DNA of 64,000 nt from Rhodospirillales bacterium. Lineage in GTDB: Bacteria; Pseudomonadota; Alphaproteobacteria; Rhodospirillales; Defluviicoccaceae. Positions 61,270 to 64,000 of this stretch are shown here, one piece after another. Made by a program: the position numbers and the translations under genes. The DNA lies in NCBI GenBank assembly GCA_016710335.1, contig JADJXQ010000004.1:310001-374000 (forward strand), read 5' to 3'. The number at the start of each line of letters is the position of its first letter. Position 1 is the stretch's first letter. Below the pieces are notes generated by a model. That model was not told where the DNA came from and searched no databases. It saw only the letters and a program-made list of their open reading frames with translations.

Positions 61270-62611
61270 ATGTCGATCATCGAGACACCAGCCGTTCTGA
61301 ATTTTAGAGCTGACGACGTCACCGTTGCGGCCGTGGGTAGCGGCGTAGGCGGACGCAAGGACCTGTTGACCATTTCCGCGATATCGAAAGATCTTGGTGC
61401 GAACGCGAAAATCGCTTTCGGTGGTGCCAAGATAGGTGTCTTCGCGGGCACTGAAACGCAGGAGAACAGCAAAGCAGATCTCAATTATTCTGTTTTGACA
61501 CATACGCAGTTGCCGGATTATCTTCCGTTTGAGCAACCATTCGCCGCTGGCACCAGTTCTGATTTCCAGGTTCTGAGCGCCAATCTCACCTCCAGTGCGA
61601 AGCACAGCCTCGGCGCCGGATACGACTGGAATATTGGGGCCGTCACGTTCACGCCCCCAAGTTTCACAGCTCTTGGCAGAAAGTATCCTTTGGTCCGACA
61701 AAAACTCTCTTCGGCACCAAAGTAGGTGAGAACAGTATCTTAGCCGATTTCGTCGATACGACATCTGCAGATACACATCCGCAAAAAAGCCATCGGGCTG
61801 CAGCCTGTAGGCGCGCTAGTCAGCGTCACAGCCGAAGACTCCGGCAACCTATTGGACCTCAAGACTCTGGATGTCGACAAGGCGATCGGCGCATTTTTTG
61901 GATTGCCAACCGGTCTGGAAATCGCGGACAGTGCCCATGTATTCGGCGCGGGATATGACTTAAAAGTCACCCTGCTAGACATTCTGCTGAAAGCTAAACT
62001 CGATATTGACGAGAGCGTCAGCTTCGACCCTGGAGCTGTTTCGGTTTCGATAGCGTTGGAAGACGGGCAGAATGCCGCTGGTCCACTTGGCACCCGATTC
62101 AGCTTCGTCCCCCCCAACCCAGGACCGGACGACATATTGGGCGTGGATTACACGTACTCCCTGAGCGGAAATTTCAAGGATCAAATTGCGCTTAAGGGCC
62201 GGTTAGACAGCGAATACGAGGTCCTTAGCGCCTCGCTCGACATAGACCCAGGTCCCACTTTCAATGTCGGACCTGTTTTGAGTGGGACTCTCCCCATTCT
62301 CCAGGGAGAGTTGGCTAACGAAACCATCATTACACCTGCCGAGAACTTGTCGATTACGCTTCATTATGACGTCCCCATGGCAATATTCGGGACGGTGGCG
62401 GCCGATACGCTTGTCGGCACTGGCTTCGGTGACAAGATTATCGGTCTCGGCGGCGACGACATTCTGCACGGTTTGGCTGGCCCTGACGTGCTCGAGGCAG
62501 GCCCCGGTAACGACCGATTGTTCGGCGGCGATGACAACGACAGCCTCAGCGGCGGCAACGGAGATGACTTGCTTTCCGGCGAGGCTGGCGCGGACACCCT
62601 CGACGGCGGTG

Positions 62612-63310
62612 CGGGCGTCGACATCGCGTCCTACGAGACCGCGGGCAACGGGTGTCGGTGGGCCTCAACGGGATCGGGGCGCGGATGCGCAGCGGGCGAC
62701 GTTCTCCCCAACATCATACGGCCCGAACCACGCCGACTGGCTGGTCGGCACGGTCGGCAACGGATCGCGGCCCTCGGCGGCGGCGCCAGGCGCTGCACGG
62801 GCCCGCGGGGCGCGCACCCTCGGCGGCGGGCGGGCGTCGACATCGCGTCCTACGGGGCAGGCACCTCAATCAGGGGATCGGGGTCCGCGGCGACGCGCAG
62901 GGCGACGTTCTCGCCAACATCGAGTACCTGGTCGGCTCGAACCACGCCGACTGGCTGGTCGGCACGGTCGGCAACAACGCGATCGCGGCCCTCGGCGGCA
63001 ATGACACGCTGCACGGGCTCGCGGGCGCGGACACCCTCGACGGCGGTGCGGGCGTCGACATCGCGTCCTACGAGACCGCAGGCACGGGGGTGTCGGTAGA
63101 CCTCAATCAGGGGATCGGGGTCGGCGGCGACGCGCAGGGCGACGTTCTCGCCAACATCGAGTACCTGGTCGGCTCGAACCACGCCGACTGGCTGGTCGGC
63201 ACGGTCGGCAACAACGCGATCGGCCCTCAGGCAACAAAGCGCTGCACGGGCTCGCGGGGCGCACCCGCGGCGGTGCGGGGCGTCGACATCGCGTCCTACG
63301 AGCCCGCAGG
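62612..63310 (+). repeat. Tandem module repeat in the RTX gene, about 220 bp per unit
   Basis: GTCGACATCGCGTCCTAC occurs at 62617, 62836, 63054 and 63282, spacing 219, 218 and 228 bp. Each unit encodes GVDIASYETAGTGVSVDLNQ-type sequence, then a DAQGDVLANIEYLVG segment and ADWLVGTVGNN. An intact unit would be 237 bp. Units 1, 2 and 4 carry deletions that break the frame. Confidence 0.75.
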
Positions 63311-63477
63311 CACGGGGGGGTGGGCCCGGGATCAGGGTCGGCGGCGACGCGCGGGGCGACGTTCTCGCCACATCGGGAGATCTGGTCGGCTCGAACCACG
63401 CCGACAGGCTGGTCGGCACGGTCGGCAACAACGCGATCGCGGCGCTCGGCGGCAATGACACACTGCACGGGTTTCTC

Positions 63478-63995
63478 GGTGACGACACGCTCGACGGCGG
63501 CGCGGGCGACGACACGCTCGACGGGGGCCTCGGCCGCAACACCATCGACGGCGGAGACGGGACGGACTGGGTTGGTTTTGGCGGAGCACTGGATGGGGTT
63601 GCTGTCTACCTCAGCGACACCCGTTATCGGTACCGGCTTCCGCAAGGAAGCCGTGGTGTGGATATCATCCGCGGCGTCGAAAACGTAACCGGAACGTCCT
63701 CCTCGACCGGAGGGACCGGCGCCGACAACATTGTCGGTAACAGCGCCGCAACGTGATCAACACCCCGCCGGGCGATGATAGGGTCTTTGGCGGGGCAGGG
63801 AACGATACAATCGACGCCGGCAAGGGGAACGACTCCGTGCGGGGCGGCGCCGGTGACGACACGCTCGACGGCGGCGCGGGCGACGACACGCTCGACGGGG
63901 GCCTCGGCCGCAACACCATCGACGGCGGAGACGGGACGGACTGGGTTGGTTTTGGCGGAGCACTGGATGGTGTCGCTGTCTACCTCAGCGACACC
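63478..63995 (+). repeat. Two near-identical 144-bp direct repeats, 374 bp apart
   Basis: Copies at 63478-63621 and 63852-63995 start GGTGACGACACGCTCGACGG and end CTACCTCAGCGACACC, with two mismatches seen. They encode GDDTLDGGAGDDTLDGG and DWVGFGGALDGVAVYLSD. Such identity suggests recent duplication or gene conversion. Confidence 0.75.
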
Positions 63996-64000
63996 GGTAT

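Larger units (their letters stand above)
61270..64000 (+). pseudogene. RTX-type calcium-binding repeat protein gene, multiply frameshifted and cut by window end
   Basis: The ATG at 61270 (MSIIETPAVLNFRADDVTVA) has GGAG in front. A unique N-terminal region runs to about 62400 with a frame change at 61670-61690 and another at the A6 run 61783-61788. From 62440 come RTX nonapeptides (GGDDILHGLAG, GGNGDDLLSGEAGADTLDGG) and 73-79-residue modules containing NHADWLVGTVGNNAIAALG. Frames change repeatedly after 62640, and the last part ends NSAAT-stop with coding continuing in another frame. RTX proteins are secreted by type I systems and fold with calcium. Either decayed or badly sequenced. Confidence 0.7.

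Noticed and set aside
62612..63995. Repeat array considered as a CRISPR
   Set aside because: Units are about 220 bp and 144 bp, encode RTX-type protein and have no short repeat/spacer pattern.

Overview
This 64-kb window is a high-GC alphaproteobacterial chromosome segment. Support for that placement comes from an MmcB-type repair protein, an AapJQMP-type general amino-acid transporter, a BioMNY biotin transporter, Ku plus multidomain LigD, and Rhodospirillales-style conserved hypotheticals. Methylmalonyl-CoA mutase with its MeaB chaperone, a trehalose-synthase-like GH13 enzyme, GlgX, a polyphosphate-glucokinase-like ROK protein and PPK2 together fit a bacterium that cycles storage polymers, for example a Defluviicoccus-like rhodospirillalean. 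The genus is inference only.

Layout. 0-23 kb is ordinary housekeeping: the ispE 3' end, mmcB, the mutA-mutB-meaB operon, a hemerythrin protein, ampD with a DMT exporter and a DjlA-like co-chaperone, class I FBP aldolase with thiE, the GH13 enzyme, bioMNY, the aap operon and a chemoreceptor that carries a PilZ domain. 23-37 kb is a probable envelope glycoconjugate locus: two paralogous SDR epimerases, an LPG-synthase-type membrane protein, a NodU/TobZ-type carbamoyltransferase, an AsnB amidotransferase, a GlpD-like FAD enzyme, a methyltransferase, a GT4 glycosyltransferase, a metal hydrolase and a VanZ protein. 37-43 kb holds a peptide ABC transporter (SBP, two permeases, one ATPase; no second ATPase), a frameshifted lipoprotein gene and the ROK kinase. 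44-52 kb holds a leaderless polysaccharide-lyase-like protein, glgX, ku and ligD.

From 52 kb to the end the window is an accessory, decaying region: a frameshifted IS1634-type element with matching terminal inverted repeats, remnants of IS1182-, IS256- and possibly IS21-type transposases, a broken GNAT gene and a 5'-disrupted heme peroxidase. Intact esterase, SGNH hydrolase, PPK2 and Phd/PIN toxin-antitoxin genes lie among them. The last 2.7 kb is a long RTX calcium-binding repeat protein gene whose frame is broken many times, and it runs off the window.

No tRNA, rRNA or CRISPR array was recognised. No clear previously undescribed defence system was found. The most interesting items are the carbamoyltransferase/amidotransferase glycoconjugate locus, the leaderless lyase, the broken RTX array, and several strong palindromes and short repeats in intergenic DNA.
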